Below are positions 50,592 through 59,349 of a stretch of 64,000 nucleotides of DNA, piece after piece; within the stretch, counting starts at the first letter, position 1; each line of letters begins with the position of its first letter. The notes below the pieces were generated by a model that saw only the letters and a list, made by a program, of their open reading frames with translations, did not search any database and was not told where the DNA came from. This stretch comes from Deltaproteobacteria bacterium GWC2_55_46 (GTDB lineage Bacteria > Desulfobacterota > GWC2-55-46), in contig LVEI03000001.1 in NCBI GenBank assembly GCA_001595385.3, forward strand, positions 2,361,344 through 2,425,343, in the 5' to 3' direction. A program made the position numbers and the translations under genes.

Positions 50592-52085
50592 TTGAAAAAA
50601 CCAGGGCAGTTCCTCTTCGCCCTTGCCATCGTTACCTCCTTCGCGTCGAGCGCGTTCGCCGGGTTTCCCGCCTCGTCCCATGTCCCTGTCGGAAGCTGGG
50701 TATATCCCGCGCTCGAAAGGCTCGAGGCAGAGGGCTTCATAAAGAGCGCTCTGCTCTCCAGTAGGCCGCTTACAAGGTCGGAGGCCTCGCGTCTTGTCGC
50801 CGAGGCCGAGGAGAACATGAGGGATGCCGATCCCGGCGTGCGCTCGCTCATCCTGAGGCTAAGGGCCTTTCTCGGCGGTGAAATGGAGGAGGAGAAGACG
50901 ACCTATGTAAGGCCGCTCGCCTCGGCAAGGGGTTCTTACGCCTATGCCTCCGGCGCGCCGCATACACTCAACTACAACAACAGGGGCAAGGATATCGAGA
51001 GCGGCTCAAACTTCACAGCCGGGTTCGAATTAGACGGCAGGATAGCGCGCAATTATTCCTTCTACCTTAGCCCCCAGCTCCGGCACCCGGATGCCGGAAG
51101 CCCCGGAGAAGAGACAACAGCAGAGCTGCTTGAGGGTTATTTCTCTTTGACCTTCAGCAATATCGAGCTGACCATCGGGAGGGAGAGCATGTGGTGGGGC
51201 CCGGGCGACCACGGGGCGCTTCTTATCAGCTCCAACGCCAAGCCCTTCGACATGTTAAGGCTTGCAAACACAGAGCCTGTTAAATTGCCATGGATACTGG
51301 GAAGGCTTGGCCCCTTCAGGGGCACCCTCTTCCTTACACGGCTCGAGAAGGCGAGGGACCTTGCCAACCCATATCTCGCAGGGCTGAGATTCGATTTCAA
51401 GCCCTTCCCGTCGCTTTCTGTCGGCCTATCCAGGGTAGCCATGTTCGGCGGGGGTGGGCGAGCGGTGGACCTCGGAACGGTCAAGGACGCCTTTTTCAAC
51501 CCCAACGAGGATTCGGTCTCTGACCCGAACAACCAGCTTGCCGCTGTTGATCTGAAGCTCATCGTCCCATGGAGTTTTCAGCCGTTCGTTGTATACGGGG
51601 AGGTAGGCGGGGAGGACGAGGCAGGTTATCTGCCTACAGACCTGGGATACATCGCTGGCATCTATCTACCGCGCCTGGCCGGGATTGCGTGGCTGGCGCT
51701 CCGAGGAGAGTACGCGGACAACTATATCAATGACAGCCCTGGCGTCTGGTATTCACACGGCGTCTACACGGACGGATACAGGTACAAGGGGGAGATAATA
51801 GGCCACCACATGGGCTCTGACGCGCGGGACCTGTACATAGAGGCCTCGTTGGACGCGGGGCGCGCCGGCGCCTTCACCCTCGCCGTTGATTCCGAGACAG
51901 CCGGGGCCGCCGGAGAGGTAAAGAGAAGGAACGGCTCTGCGATCCTCGCGTGGGAAAAGCCCTTCGCGGCAGGCCCCGCCATCTCCGCCGGTTACGCCTT
52001 CGACAGAAGGGAGAACGTGGACGGCGTCGATGGGAGCGACAGCGAGTCGCATCTGCTATGGGCCGCCTTTGAGCACAGGTTCTGA
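50592..52085 (+). CDS. Wzi-like capsule assembly outer-membrane protein
   Basis: 497 residues. Start is TTG with AAGGAG upstream. Signal peptide ends near SAFA (about 22). The mature part has an N-terminal helical bundle (SHVPVGSWVYPALERLEAEG) followed by repeated amphipathic strands with aromatic ends, ESMWWGPGDHGALLISSN and a C-terminal AFEHRF ending in Phe, as in outer-membrane barrels. This is the capsule assembly protein Wzi family, which attaches capsular polysaccharide to the cell surface in E. coli. It fits the following SLBB export gene and nonulosonic-acid genes. Confidence 0.8.
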   Translation: MKKPGQFLFALAIVTSFASSAFAGFPASSHVPVGSWVYPALERLEAEGFIKSALLSSRPLTRSEASRLVAEAEENMRDADPGVRSLILRLRAFLGGEMEEEKTTYVRPLASARGSYAYASGAPHTLNYNNRGKDIESGSNFTAGFELDGRIARNYSFYLSPQLRHPDAGSPGEETTAELLEGYFSLTFSNIELTIGRESMWWGPGDHGALLISSNAKPFDMLRLANTEPVKLPWILGRLGPFRGTLFLTRLEKARDLANPYLAGLRFDFKPFPSLSVGLSRVAMFGGGGRAVDLGTVKDAFFNPNEDSVSDPNNQLAAVDLKLIVPWSFQPFVVYGEVGGEDEAGYLPTDLGYIAGIYLPRLAGIAWLALRGEYADNYINDSPGVWYSHGVYTDGYRYKGEIIGHHMGSDARDLYIEASLDAGRAGAFTLAVDSETAGAAGEVKRRNGSAILAWEKPFAAGPAISAGYAFDRRENVDGVDGSDSESHLLWAAFEHRF

Positions 52086-52253
52086 GGCTCAGCCTCTCTT
52101 TGGCATCACAGTATTTTTTCCCTCCCGTACCCCGCTCACCATGCGTATTCAGAAAAAACTTGCATTTCAAAATACGATGTTGTATGTTTGACATGTATCG
52201 TGGTAAGTAGAAATTAGAATAGTGCTTCATCCAGAGATATTCCAGCGGACCTA

Positions 52254-52357
52254 CTTTCTCATCCTGCTTTCTCATCCTGCGTATTCATCCTGCTACATCC
52301 TCATTCTTCTTCCATCTTCATCCTGCTGCATCCTGCTACATCCTCATTCTTCTTCCA
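52254..52357. repeat. Imperfect tandem CATCCTGC repeats
   Basis: A pyrimidine-rich plus strand with at least seven TCATCCTGC or CATCCTGC units. A 27-bp block starting TCCTGCTACATCC occurs at 52288 and again, unchanged, at 52331. It lies in the 552-bp gap 52086-52637, together with the hairpin leader at 52430. Not a CRISPR: units are short and adjacent. Confidence 0.75.
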
Positions 52358-52429
52358 GACCACGACGCATGAATCCTATTTGAGCAATTGGCTTTTAGGA
52401 TAACACCGGAAAAAAACATTGCCGAAATA

Positions 52430-52549
52430 TTCAGGCCCAGACAGGCCTGAACGACCAAGCTGGACTAAAGTCCAGGGTATTCGGGAGCCGGGTTATGTAA
52501 GGGCTCCCACCGGGCGGGCGATTTTTCACCCAGTGCATAGAGCGCTGGG
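52430..52549 (+). promoter_or_regulatory. Structured leader with four hairpins upstream of the export operon
   Basis: H1 52430-52451 is a perfect 8-bp stem TTCAGGCC / GGCCTGAA. H2 52460-52475 is CTGGAC / GTCCAG with a 4-nt loop. H3 52483-52508 is GGGAGCC / GGCTCCC. H4 52529-52549 is CCCAGTGC / GCGCTGGG with one G-T pair. AGCCGG at 52486 could also pair with CCGGCT at 52558. The group resembles a structured 5' UTR, but it does not match the GEMM c-di-GMP riboswitch core or another class I can name. Confidence 0.5.
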
Positions 52550-52618
52550 TCATCCGACCGGCTGGATAACTTCTACGTCTGAGCAGAGGAAGGTTTAAGT
52601 ATATGCCTTCGATTTGTT

Positions 52619-52642
52619 TTAGGGGTTGAGTTAGGGGTTGAG
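52619..52642. repeat. 12-bp tandem duplication over the export gene start
   Basis: TTAGGGGTTGAG occurs twice head to tail and duplicates both the G-rich RBS and a TTG start codon of the SLBB gene. Confidence 0.8.
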
Positions 52643-55487
52643 GTTGGCAAGACTCACAAAATCAGTTCTATTCCTGTTTTTCGCTCTCCTTTTGAGTTTC
52701 GAATGCCTCGCGGATGATATGGGCGGCCTCGCCGGTGGCGCGGCCGCGCCGGACGGGCTTACCCCGGAAGGCGTCGAGGCCATCAGGAACGACCCGCAGT
52801 TCAAGGATATAAAGCCTGAAGAGGTGGGGGAAGGCAAGGCGCTCCTCAAGTCCAAAGAGGTCAAGGCGCCCGAGCCCGGCAAGCCGCAGGCCGCGCCCGG
52901 GGCACCTGAGGCGGCCAAGCCAGCTTCACTCTTCGAAAGATACCTCTCTGATTCGTCTGCCCTCGATGTATCAACGGCGCTCAAGCCTTTCGGTTATGAG
53001 CTCTTCCAGAACACTCAAGTAAACTCAGCCAATGACCTTCCGGTGGCCTCCGATTACGTCGTCGGCCCCGGCGACGAGGTCAATGTGCTGGTCTGGGGAA
53101 GGATTAACGGCCAGTATAGCCTGACTGTCAGCAGGGAAGGCGCCATCCAGTTTCCGAACATAGGCCCCATAAAAGTTAGCGGACTTACGTTCGAGGAGAT
53201 GAAGAAGGTCATCTCCAGGCGGGTCAAGAACATCATAGGCACCGAGTTAAGCATCACCATGGGGAGCCTGAGGAGCATACAGGTCTTTGTCCTTGGCGAG
53301 GTGGCTCGTCCCGGGGCCTATTCCGTAAACGCCATGTCAACGCTTACGGGCGCGCTCATGGTCTCAGGCGGTCCTACGGGGATCGGCTCATTAAGGAAGG
53401 CCGAGCTCAAGCGGGCCGGCAAGACCGTCGCGAAAATGGACTTGTACGACCTCCTGATGAACGGTGACAAATCAGGGGACTTGAGGCTCCATAACGGCGA
53501 CGTCGTATTCGTTCCCACTGTCGGCCCGCTTGTAGGAGTAGCCGGAAATGTGAAGAGGCCGGCGGTCTACGAGCTTAATGGACCATCCAACCTTGCTGGC
53601 GTACTCGCCCTCGCGGGGGGTATAACCCCGGCGGCATACACTCAGAGGATAGAGGTAGAAAGGCTGGAGGGGAACAGGAAACGGATAGTCGTCGACATAA
53701 ACGCCAATGACACCGGGGCCGCGCTCGCCTTCAGGCTGCAGGACGGCGACCTCGTCAAGATAACCGCGATAAACGAGAAGGATGTAAACGCCATCTTCCT
53801 CAGGGGAAACGTGAAGAGGCCGGGCAAGTACGAGCTTAAAAAGGGGATGAGGCTCAGCGATATCCTCAGGGGGACAAACGACCTCGCCGCCGAGACCCAC
53901 CTCGAGTACGGGTTCATAAAGAGGCTCAGGCCACCCACGATGGAGCCTGAGCTGATACCCTTCAGCCTGACCGGGCTATTTTCAGGCACCGGCGAAAACC
54001 CGGCGCTCGAGCCGCTCGATTCCATATATGTCTTCTCTAAGTGGTTCTTCAAGGAAAAGCCCAGGGTCACGATAGAAGGAGAGGTCAGGTGCAGTACCGA
54101 CAACGGGCTTGTGCCGGTTTCCTCCGGCGCCGCTCCGGAAAAGAAAGGCAAGACGGACGGGAAAACATACAGCTCCTGCAGCTTCGAGCTGCAGGAGAAC
54201 CTCACCGTCAAGGATCTCGTCCTCCTGGCTGGCGGTGTGACTCGCGAGGCCTCTTTCAGGGAGTTCGAGCTGTACAGGACCGACCCCGTGACCAGAGAGG
54301 TGAAGGTAATCATGCTCGACCTTGGCAAGGCGCTCGGGGCCGATGGCACGAACAACGTAAGACTCATGGAGCAGGACCGAATTGTGGTCCACTCGGTGCG
54401 GGAGAAATCCCCGAGGCAGTTCATCAGCATAAAGGGGGACGTAAACAGGCCGGGAGAGTACGAATACGCCTCTAACTGGAGGGTGAACGACCTGGTCTTC
54501 GCAGCCGGCAACCTGCTCGAGTCGGCCTATCTCGATGAGGCCGAGCTTTCCTCGGGCGTGGTCGACGGCGGCAAGAGCTATGAAATAAAGTACCGCAGGA
54601 TAAACCTGGGAAAGGCGATGGAGGGAGACCCGGCGCACAACGTACAGCTCAAGCCGCACGACACCCTCTTCGTGAAGCGCATACCCGACTGGAAAAGCGA
54701 GATGTACGTGACCCTGTCGGGAGAGGTGGCGTTCCCTGGGCAGTACGTCATCAGGAAGGGCGAGACCCTTAGCTCACTCATCCAGAGGGCTGGCGGGCTC
54801 ACCGGAAACGCCTATCTCAACGGCGCTGTCTTTACCAGGGAATCGGTAAGGGAGCTCCAGCAGAAGAACATAGACGAGGCCATAAACCGGTTCGAGCAGA
54901 AGCTGTTGGTAGAGTCGGCGAATTCAGTCAAGACCGCACTTACGCCGGAGGAGGCGAAGCAGGTGGAAAGCACGGCCCAGCAGAGGACGGCGCTCATCGC
55001 GAACCTCAGGACCGCGAAGGCGTCCGGCAGGATAAGCATCAAGTTCGACTCCGCTGAAAGGCTCAGAGGGTCGGTTTACGACATCGCGCTCGAAGGCGGG
55101 GACAGGCTCCATGTCCCGGACAGGCCTGAGCAGGTGCAGGTGATAGGCTCCGTCCACAACCAGACGGCCTTCGTATACGACCCCGAGGCTAGCGTGTCAT
55201 CGTACATAAGGAAGACCGGTGGAATGACGGCCGACGCCGACAAGAAGGGCGTCTATATCCTTCAGGTGGACGGCACCGCGGTGAGCGGTAGTTCCGGGCT
55301 AAGGTGGGACAGCGCCACCAGGAGCTGGACGACAAACGCCCTGATGGCCAGGAAGCTGGACCCGGGAGACACGGTAGTCGTCCCCGAGAAGCTCGACAGG
55401 ATAGCCTGGCTCAGGGAGACGAAGGACTTGACCCAGATACTGTATCAGATAGCGGTCACGGCAGGGGTCTTGTTGTTGGCGTTCTGA
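52638..55487 (+). CDS. SLBB-domain polysaccharide export protein, multi-domain Wza-like
   Basis: 949 residues. A signal peptide ends near CLAD (about 27). A Poly_export domain (about 130-215) has YVVGPGDEVNVLVWGRING. At least six, probably seven, SLBB beta-grasp units follow, recognisable by V-x-G-x-V-x-R-P-G-x-Y starts (VFVLGEVARPGAY, IFLRGNVKRPGKYEL, ISIKGDVNRPGEY, VTLSGEVAFPGQYV). A C-terminal hydrophobic helix (QIAVTAGVLLLAF) ends the protein. Wza-type proteins form the outer-membrane exit for capsule. Start codon is uncertain: TTG at 52638 or 52644, within a 12-bp tandem duplication. Confidence 0.85.
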   Translation: MRLARLTKSVLFLFFALLLSFECLADDMGGLAGGAAAPDGLTPEGVEAIRNDPQFKDIKPEEVGEGKALLKSKEVKAPEPGKPQAAPGAPEAAKPASLFERYLSDSSALDVSTALKPFGYELFQNTQVNSANDLPVASDYVVGPGDEVNVLVWGRINGQYSLTVSREGAIQFPNIGPIKVSGLTFEEMKKVISRRVKNIIGTELSITMGSLRSIQVFVLGEVARPGAYSVNAMSTLTGALMVSGGPTGIGSLRKAELKRAGKTVAKMDLYDLLMNGDKSGDLRLHNGDVVFVPTVGPLVGVAGNVKRPAVYELNGPSNLAGVLALAGGITPAAYTQRIEVERLEGNRKRIVVDINANDTGAALAFRLQDGDLVKITAINEKDVNAIFLRGNVKRPGKYELKKGMRLSDILRGTNDLAAETHLEYGFIKRLRPPTMEPELIPFSLTGLFSGTGENPALEPLDSIYVFSKWFFKEKPRVTIEGEVRCSTDNGLVPVSSGAAPEKKGKTDGKTYSSCSFELQENLTVKDLVLLAGGVTREASFREFELYRTDPVTREVKVIMLDLGKALGADGTNNVRLMEQDRIVVHSVREKSPRQFISIKGDVNRPGEYEYASNWRVNDLVFAAGNLLESAYLDEAELSSGVVDGGKSYEIKYRRINLGKAMEGDPAHNVQLKPHDTLFVKRIPDWKSEMYVTLSGEVAFPGQYVIRKGETLSSLIQRAGGLTGNAYLNGAVFTRESVRELQQKNIDEAINRFEQKLLVESANSVKTALTPEEAKQVESTAQQRTALIANLRTAKASGRISIKFDSAERLRGSVYDIALEGGDRLHVPDRPEQVQVIGSVHNQTAFVYDPEASVSSYIRKTGGMTADADKKGVYILQVDGTAVSGSSGLRWDSATRSWTTNALMARKLDPGDTVVVPEKLDRIAWLRETKDLTQILYQIAVTAGVLLLAF

Positions 55488-55502
55488 TAAAAGGGTTCTC
55501 AG

Positions 55503-56501
55503 ATGGAACTATCGAAGAAAAAGGCGCTTGTGACCGGGGCATGCGGCTTCATAGGAAGCCACCTGGTCGAAAGGCTCATCGAGGAAGGCTCCGAGGTAAG
55601 GGCGTTCGTCTGCTATAACTCCTTCAACTCATGGGGCTGGCTCGACTCTCTGCCTGAGAAGCTCGTTAAGGATGTCGATGTCTTCGCAGGCGATATAAGG
55701 GACCCCAATGGGGTGAGGAAGGCCGTGGAAGGTTCGGACGTGGTATTCCACCTCGCGGCGCTCATAGGCATACCGTTCAGCTATCATTCCCCTGACAGCT
55801 ACATAGACACCAACATCAAGGGCACCCTGAATGTGCTCCAGGCAGCCAGGCATTGCTCGGTTGAAAAGGTCCTCGTGACATCCACCTCCGAGGTTTACGG
55901 CACTGCCCGCTACACTCCTATCGACGAATCCCACCCAAGGCAGGGGCAGTCTCCTTATTCGGCTACGAAGATAGCCGCCGATTTTCTCGCCGAGTCATTC
56001 GTGAGGAGCTTCGGCCAGGAGATTGTCATAGTAAGACCTTTCAATACATACGGCCCGAGGCAGTCGGCCCGCGCGGTAATACCCACCATCATCACCCAGC
56101 TGCTTTCAGGTGAAAAGGAGATAAAGCTCGGCTCTCTTTGCCCTACAAGGGACTTTGTTTATGTAAAGGACACGGTCGAGGGCTTTTTGAGGATCGCAGG
56201 GGCTGACGTGCATCCTGGCGAGGAAATAAACATCGCGACACAGAATGAGATTTCCATCGGCGCTCTTGTGGCCCTTCTGATAGAGCTCACCGATTCAAAG
56301 GCCGCCGTAGTTTCGGACGCCGAGAGGCTGAGGCCGGCTGAGAGCGAGGTCGAAAGGCTCCTGGGCAGCAATGAAAAGCTCAGGAGGCTTACCGGATGGG
56401 CCCCTGGGGTCTCACTTCGAGATGGACTCAGCGAGACCATAGAGTGGTTCTCTGACGCCAGGAACCGGAGAGGCTACAAGCATGGGATATACAATATCTA
56501 A
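55503..56501 (+). CDS. legB: NDP-sugar 4,6-dehydratase of the legionaminic pathway
   Basis: 332-residue extended SDR. NAD-binding motif GACGFIGSHLVERL, catalytic triad region TSTSEVYG and SPYSATKIAADFL (Y-x-x-x-K), and RPFNTYGPRQSARAVIP. By comparison with Campylobacter LegB it should make GDP-4-keto-6-deoxy-GlcNAc from GDP-GlcNAc. First sugar gene after the export gene, 15 bp downstream, and overlaps legC by 20 bp. A general dehydratase for another nucleotide sugar is possible, but the gene set supports the Leg route. Confidence 0.85.
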   Translation: MELSKKKALVTGACGFIGSHLVERLIEEGSEVRAFVCYNSFNSWGWLDSLPEKLVKDVDVFAGDIRDPNGVRKAVEGSDVVFHLAALIGIPFSYHSPDSYIDTNIKGTLNVLQAARHCSVEKVLVTSTSEVYGTARYTPIDESHPRQGQSPYSATKIAADFLAESFVRSFGQEIVIVRPFNTYGPRQSARAVIPTIITQLLSGEKEIKLGSLCPTRDFVYVKDTVEGFLRIAGADVHPGEEINIATQNEISIGALVALLIELTDSKAAVVSDAERLRPAESEVERLLGSNEKLRRLTGWAPGVSLRDGLSETIEWFSDARNRRGYKHGIYNI

Positions 56502-57657
56502 CCAACCCGTGGAAAAGGCCATTCCCCTTTCGGAGCCGGAGATCTCAGGCAACGAATGGAAGTATGTAAGGGAATGCCTGGATACGGGCTGGGTCTCCTC
56601 GTCGGGGGGTTACGTTACGCGCTTCGAGGAGATGGTGGCAGGGTACGTAGGGGGTGTGGCGGTTGCAACCGTCAACGGCACTGCGGCGCTCCATGTCAGC
56701 ATGACCGCCCTGGGGGTTTGTAACGGCGACGAAGTCATAGTGCCGGCCCTTACTTTCATAGCGCCTGTAAACGCGGTGAGGTACTGCGGCGCGTCCCCCG
56801 TCTTTATGGACTGCGACCCCGATACCCTGTGCATGGACACAGCGAAGCTGGCCGAATTCCTGCATGAGGAGTGCTGCCAGGCTCATGATGGTCTCACTTA
56901 CAACAGGTCTACCAACAGGCGCGTCAAGGCCGTTGTCGCTGTGCACGTCTGCGGCCACCCGGCCAGGATGGATGAGATAGCGAGCCTCTGCGCCGCCGGC
57001 AACATACATATCATCGAGGACGCAACCGAGAGCCTCGGGTCGGAATTCATAGGCAGCAAGACAGGGTCGTTCGGCTCTGTCGGGTGCTTCTCCTTCAACG
57101 GCAACAAGATATTAACCTGTGGCGGCGGTGGGATGGTGGTAACAGCTGACCGGCTCTTCGCCGGGCGGATAAGGCACCTTACCACCCAGGCGAAGAGCGA
57201 CCCTTTTGAGTACGAGCACGACGAGGTCGGATACAACTACAGGCTTACAAACGTCCAGGCCGCCATCGGCGTGGCACAGATGGAGAGGATCGACGAGTTC
57301 GTCGCGACAAAACGGGCCAACGCATATCTTTACAGGGATGCGCTATCCGGCCTGGACCAGGTCCGATTACTCTGGGAGGGGCCGGGGGTCAGGAGCAATT
57401 TCTGGTTCTACACACTGAAGACGGCGAAGCTCCACAAGGCGGGCCTCATAAGCCACCTTCTGTCAGAGGGCATACAGGTAAGGCCGCTCTGGAAGCCGGT
57501 GAATTCACTTGGGATGTACACGGAGTTCCAATCGTACCGGGTTGAGCGCGCAGTCGAGGCCTACGAGAGCTGCCTGAACCTGCCCTGCAGCTTAAGCCTC
57601 ACGCCAGAGGATATCTACCGCGTAACAGGGGCGATAAAGGATTACTTCAAAGGATGA
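56482..57657 (+). CDS. legC: PLP-dependent aminotransferase LegC (DegT/DnrJ family)
   Basis: 391 residues. The DegT/DnrJ/EryC1 fold is marked by GWVSSSGGYVTRFE, ATVNGTAALHVSM, EDATESLGSEFIG and the PLP-Lys motif GCFSFNGNKILTCGGGGMV. Expected to transaminate C4 of the keto sugar made by LegB, giving the 4-amino intermediate. It overlaps legB by 20 bp, so expression is coupled. The free 4-amino group is the site that the next enzyme should acylate. Confidence 0.88.
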   Translation: MGYTISNQPVEKAIPLSEPEISGNEWKYVRECLDTGWVSSSGGYVTRFEEMVAGYVGGVAVATVNGTAALHVSMTALGVCNGDEVIVPALTFIAPVNAVRYCGASPVFMDCDPDTLCMDTAKLAEFLHEECCQAHDGLTYNRSTNRRVKAVVAVHVCGHPARMDEIASLCAAGNIHIIEDATESLGSEFIGSKTGSFGSVGCFSFNGNKILTCGGGGMVVTADRLFAGRIRHLTTQAKSDPFEYEHDEVGYNYRLTNVQAAIGVAQMERIDEFVATKRANAYLYRDALSGLDQVRLLWEGPGVRSNFWFYTLKTAKLHKAGLISHLLSEGIQVRPLWKPVNSLGMYTEFQSYRVERAVEAYESCLNLPCSLSLTPEDIYRVTGAIKDYFKG

Positions 57658-57667
57658 CCGTATCGAT

Positions 57668-58321
57668 ATGAATTTTCTTTTTCTTGCCAAGAACAGGCCC
57701 TTTGCAGGTGAAGCCGCAGAGCTTTTGAGGCTCAATTCGCCAGGCTCGGAGATAGTTTTCGGCGAAAGGGGGGAGGAGTTCCCTGCACGCCTCCTCGACA
57801 TGGGGTTTGACTATACGTTCTCGTACATCTCTCCATGGGTCGTACCCGAAGCAGTACTCAGGAACACCAGGGCCGCGGCACTGAACTTCCACCCTGGCCC
57901 CCCTGAGTACCCGGGGACCGGCTGCACCAATTTCGCCATCTACAATTGTGAGAGGGAATACGGGATAACCGTGCACCACATGGAAAAGAGCGTGGATACA
58001 GGCGGGATAGTCCATGTGGAGCGTTTTCCAATATTCAAGGCCGACACCGTCCACTCGGTGACACAGAGGGCATACGCCCATCTGTACACCGCCTTCATCA
58101 GGATATCGGGGAGGATCCTCTCTGGACAGCCTTTGCCGGAAAGCGGCGAGAGGTGGAAGAGGAAACCCTACACGAGGAAGGAGCTCGAGGAGCTTTGCCG
58201 TATTACCAGGGATATGCCTGACGATGAGATAAAAAGAAGGATAAAGGCGACCAGCTATCCGGGGATGCCAGGGGCGTACATGGAGCTTGGCGGTGTTGCC
58301 TGCCAGCTGAAGGTCACATGA
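57668..58321 (+). CDS. Formyltransferase-family enzyme (sugar N-formyltransferase)
   Basis: 217 residues. The folate-dependent formyltransferase core is visible: ALNFHPGPPEYPGTGCTNF with the catalytic Asn and His, and EKSVDTGGIVHVE with the catalytic Asp. This is the family of methionyl-tRNA formyltransferase and of sugar N-formyltransferases. It is too short for tRNA-fMet formylation and sits between legC and legI, where Campylobacter-type pathways need the N-acetyltransferase LegH. Best inference: it puts a formyl group on the 4-amino sugar. It overlaps the next gene by 4 bp. Confidence 0.8.
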   Translation: MNFLFLAKNRPFAGEAAELLRLNSPGSEIVFGERGEEFPARLLDMGFDYTFSYISPWVVPEAVLRNTRAAALNFHPGPPEYPGTGCTNFAIYNCEREYGITVHHMEKSVDTGGIVHVERFPIFKADTVHSVTQRAYAHLYTAFIRISGRILSGQPLPESGERWKRKPYTRKELEELCRITRDMPDDEIKRRIKATSYPGMPGAYMELGGVACQLKVT

Positions 58322-59349
58322 TGGCCGTGGTTGCGTATAAGACGTTCATAATAGCCGAGGCCGGGGTCAACCACAACGGCAGCGTCGAGACGGCGCTTGA
58401 GCTTGTGGACGCCGCAGCCAGGGCAGGGGCCGACGCGGTCAAGTTCCAGACGTTCAGGGCCGCGGAGCTCGCCTCTCCTTCCGCTAAGAAGGCTGACTAC
58501 CAGAGAAGGAATACCGGGGCGGGGGGGCAGTTGGAGATGCTAAGAAGGCTCGAGCTGGACAGGAAGGCGCATCTGAAGATCATGAGACGATGCGGCAGGA
58601 AGGGCATAAAATTCCTTTCGACGCCCTTTGACCTCGATAGCATAGACCTCCTCGCAGGCCTCGGCCTCGATATTTTCAAGGTCCCGTCCGGGGAGATAAC
58701 GAACCTGCCGTACCTGAGAAAGATCGCTTCACTCGGCAGGCCAGTGTTTCTTTCAACAGGTATGGCCTCGCTCGGCGAGATAGAGGCGGCCATGGGCGTG
58801 CTGACGCGCGCCATCCCGAAGGAGAATATAACGGTCCTCCATTGCAACACAGGCTATCCAACGCCATTTGAGGACGTGAACTTGAGGGCCATGCTGACGA
58901 TCAGGGAGGCCTTTCAGGTGAGGGTAGGCTATTCAGACCATACGCCAGGCACTGAAGCCGCCATAGCCGCCGTGGCGCTTGGCGCGGAGGTCATAGAGAA
59001 GCACCTGACCCTCGACAGGTCGATGGAAGGACCTGATCACATGGCCTCCATCGAGCCAGGCGAGTTCGGCTCGATGGTGCGGGCCATAAGGAATATCGAG
59101 AAGGCGATGGGGAGCCCGGTGAAGGGCCCTACACCTTCAGAGAAGGAGAACATCAACGCCGCGCGCAAGGGCATAGTCGCCTCCAGGCGGATAAGCGCCG
59201 GCGAGATATTTTCCGAGGCCAATCTCGCCGTTAAAAGGCCGCAAACGGGCTTAAGCCCGATGCTATGGGACCTCGTGGTGGGCAAACGCGCCAACAGGGG
59301 CTTTGAAAAGGACGAGCCGGTGGAGCTTCCGGGACTGGTGAGAAGATGA
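58318..59349 (+). CDS. legI: N-acetylneuraminate synthase-family nonulosonic acid synthase
   Basis: 343 residues. NeuB-type TIM barrel with IAEAGVNHNGSVETAL, DAVKFQTFRA, FLSTPFDLDSIDLL, VPSGEITNLPYL and LHCNTGYPTPFEDVNL, plus a C-terminal SAF/antifreeze domain (about 285-343) with RRISAGEIFSEANLAVKRP. It condenses a 6-deoxy diamino hexose with phosphoenolpyruvate to form the nine-carbon acid. NeuB, LegI and PseI are hard to separate by eye; legB, legC and ptm neighbours favour the legionaminic type. It overlaps neuC-like legG by 4 bp. Confidence 0.88.
   Translation: MMAVVAYKTFIIAEAGVNHNGSVETALELVDAAARAGADAVKFQTFRAAELASPSAKKADYQRRNTGAGGQLEMLRRLELDRKAHLKIMRRCGRKGIKFLSTPFDLDSIDLLAGLGLDIFKVPSGEITNLPYLRKIASLGRPVFLSTGMASLGEIEAAMGVLTRAIPKENITVLHCNTGYPTPFEDVNLRAMLTIREAFQVRVGYSDHTPGTEAAIAAVALGAEVIEKHLTLDRSMEGPDHMASIEPGEFGSMVRAIRNIEKAMGSPVKGPTPSEKENINAARKGIVASRRISAGEIFSEANLAVKRPQTGLSPMLWDLVVGKRANRGFEKDEPVELPGLVRR

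Noticed and set aside
52254-52357. CRISPR array
   Set aside because: Units are about 9-27 bp, adjacent and degenerate, with no regular spacers and no cas gene.
52400-52600. GEMM (c-di-GMP-I), cobalamin or molybdenum-cofactor riboswitch
   Set aside because: Stems are present but the conserved core bases of these classes are not seen; reported only as a structured leader.
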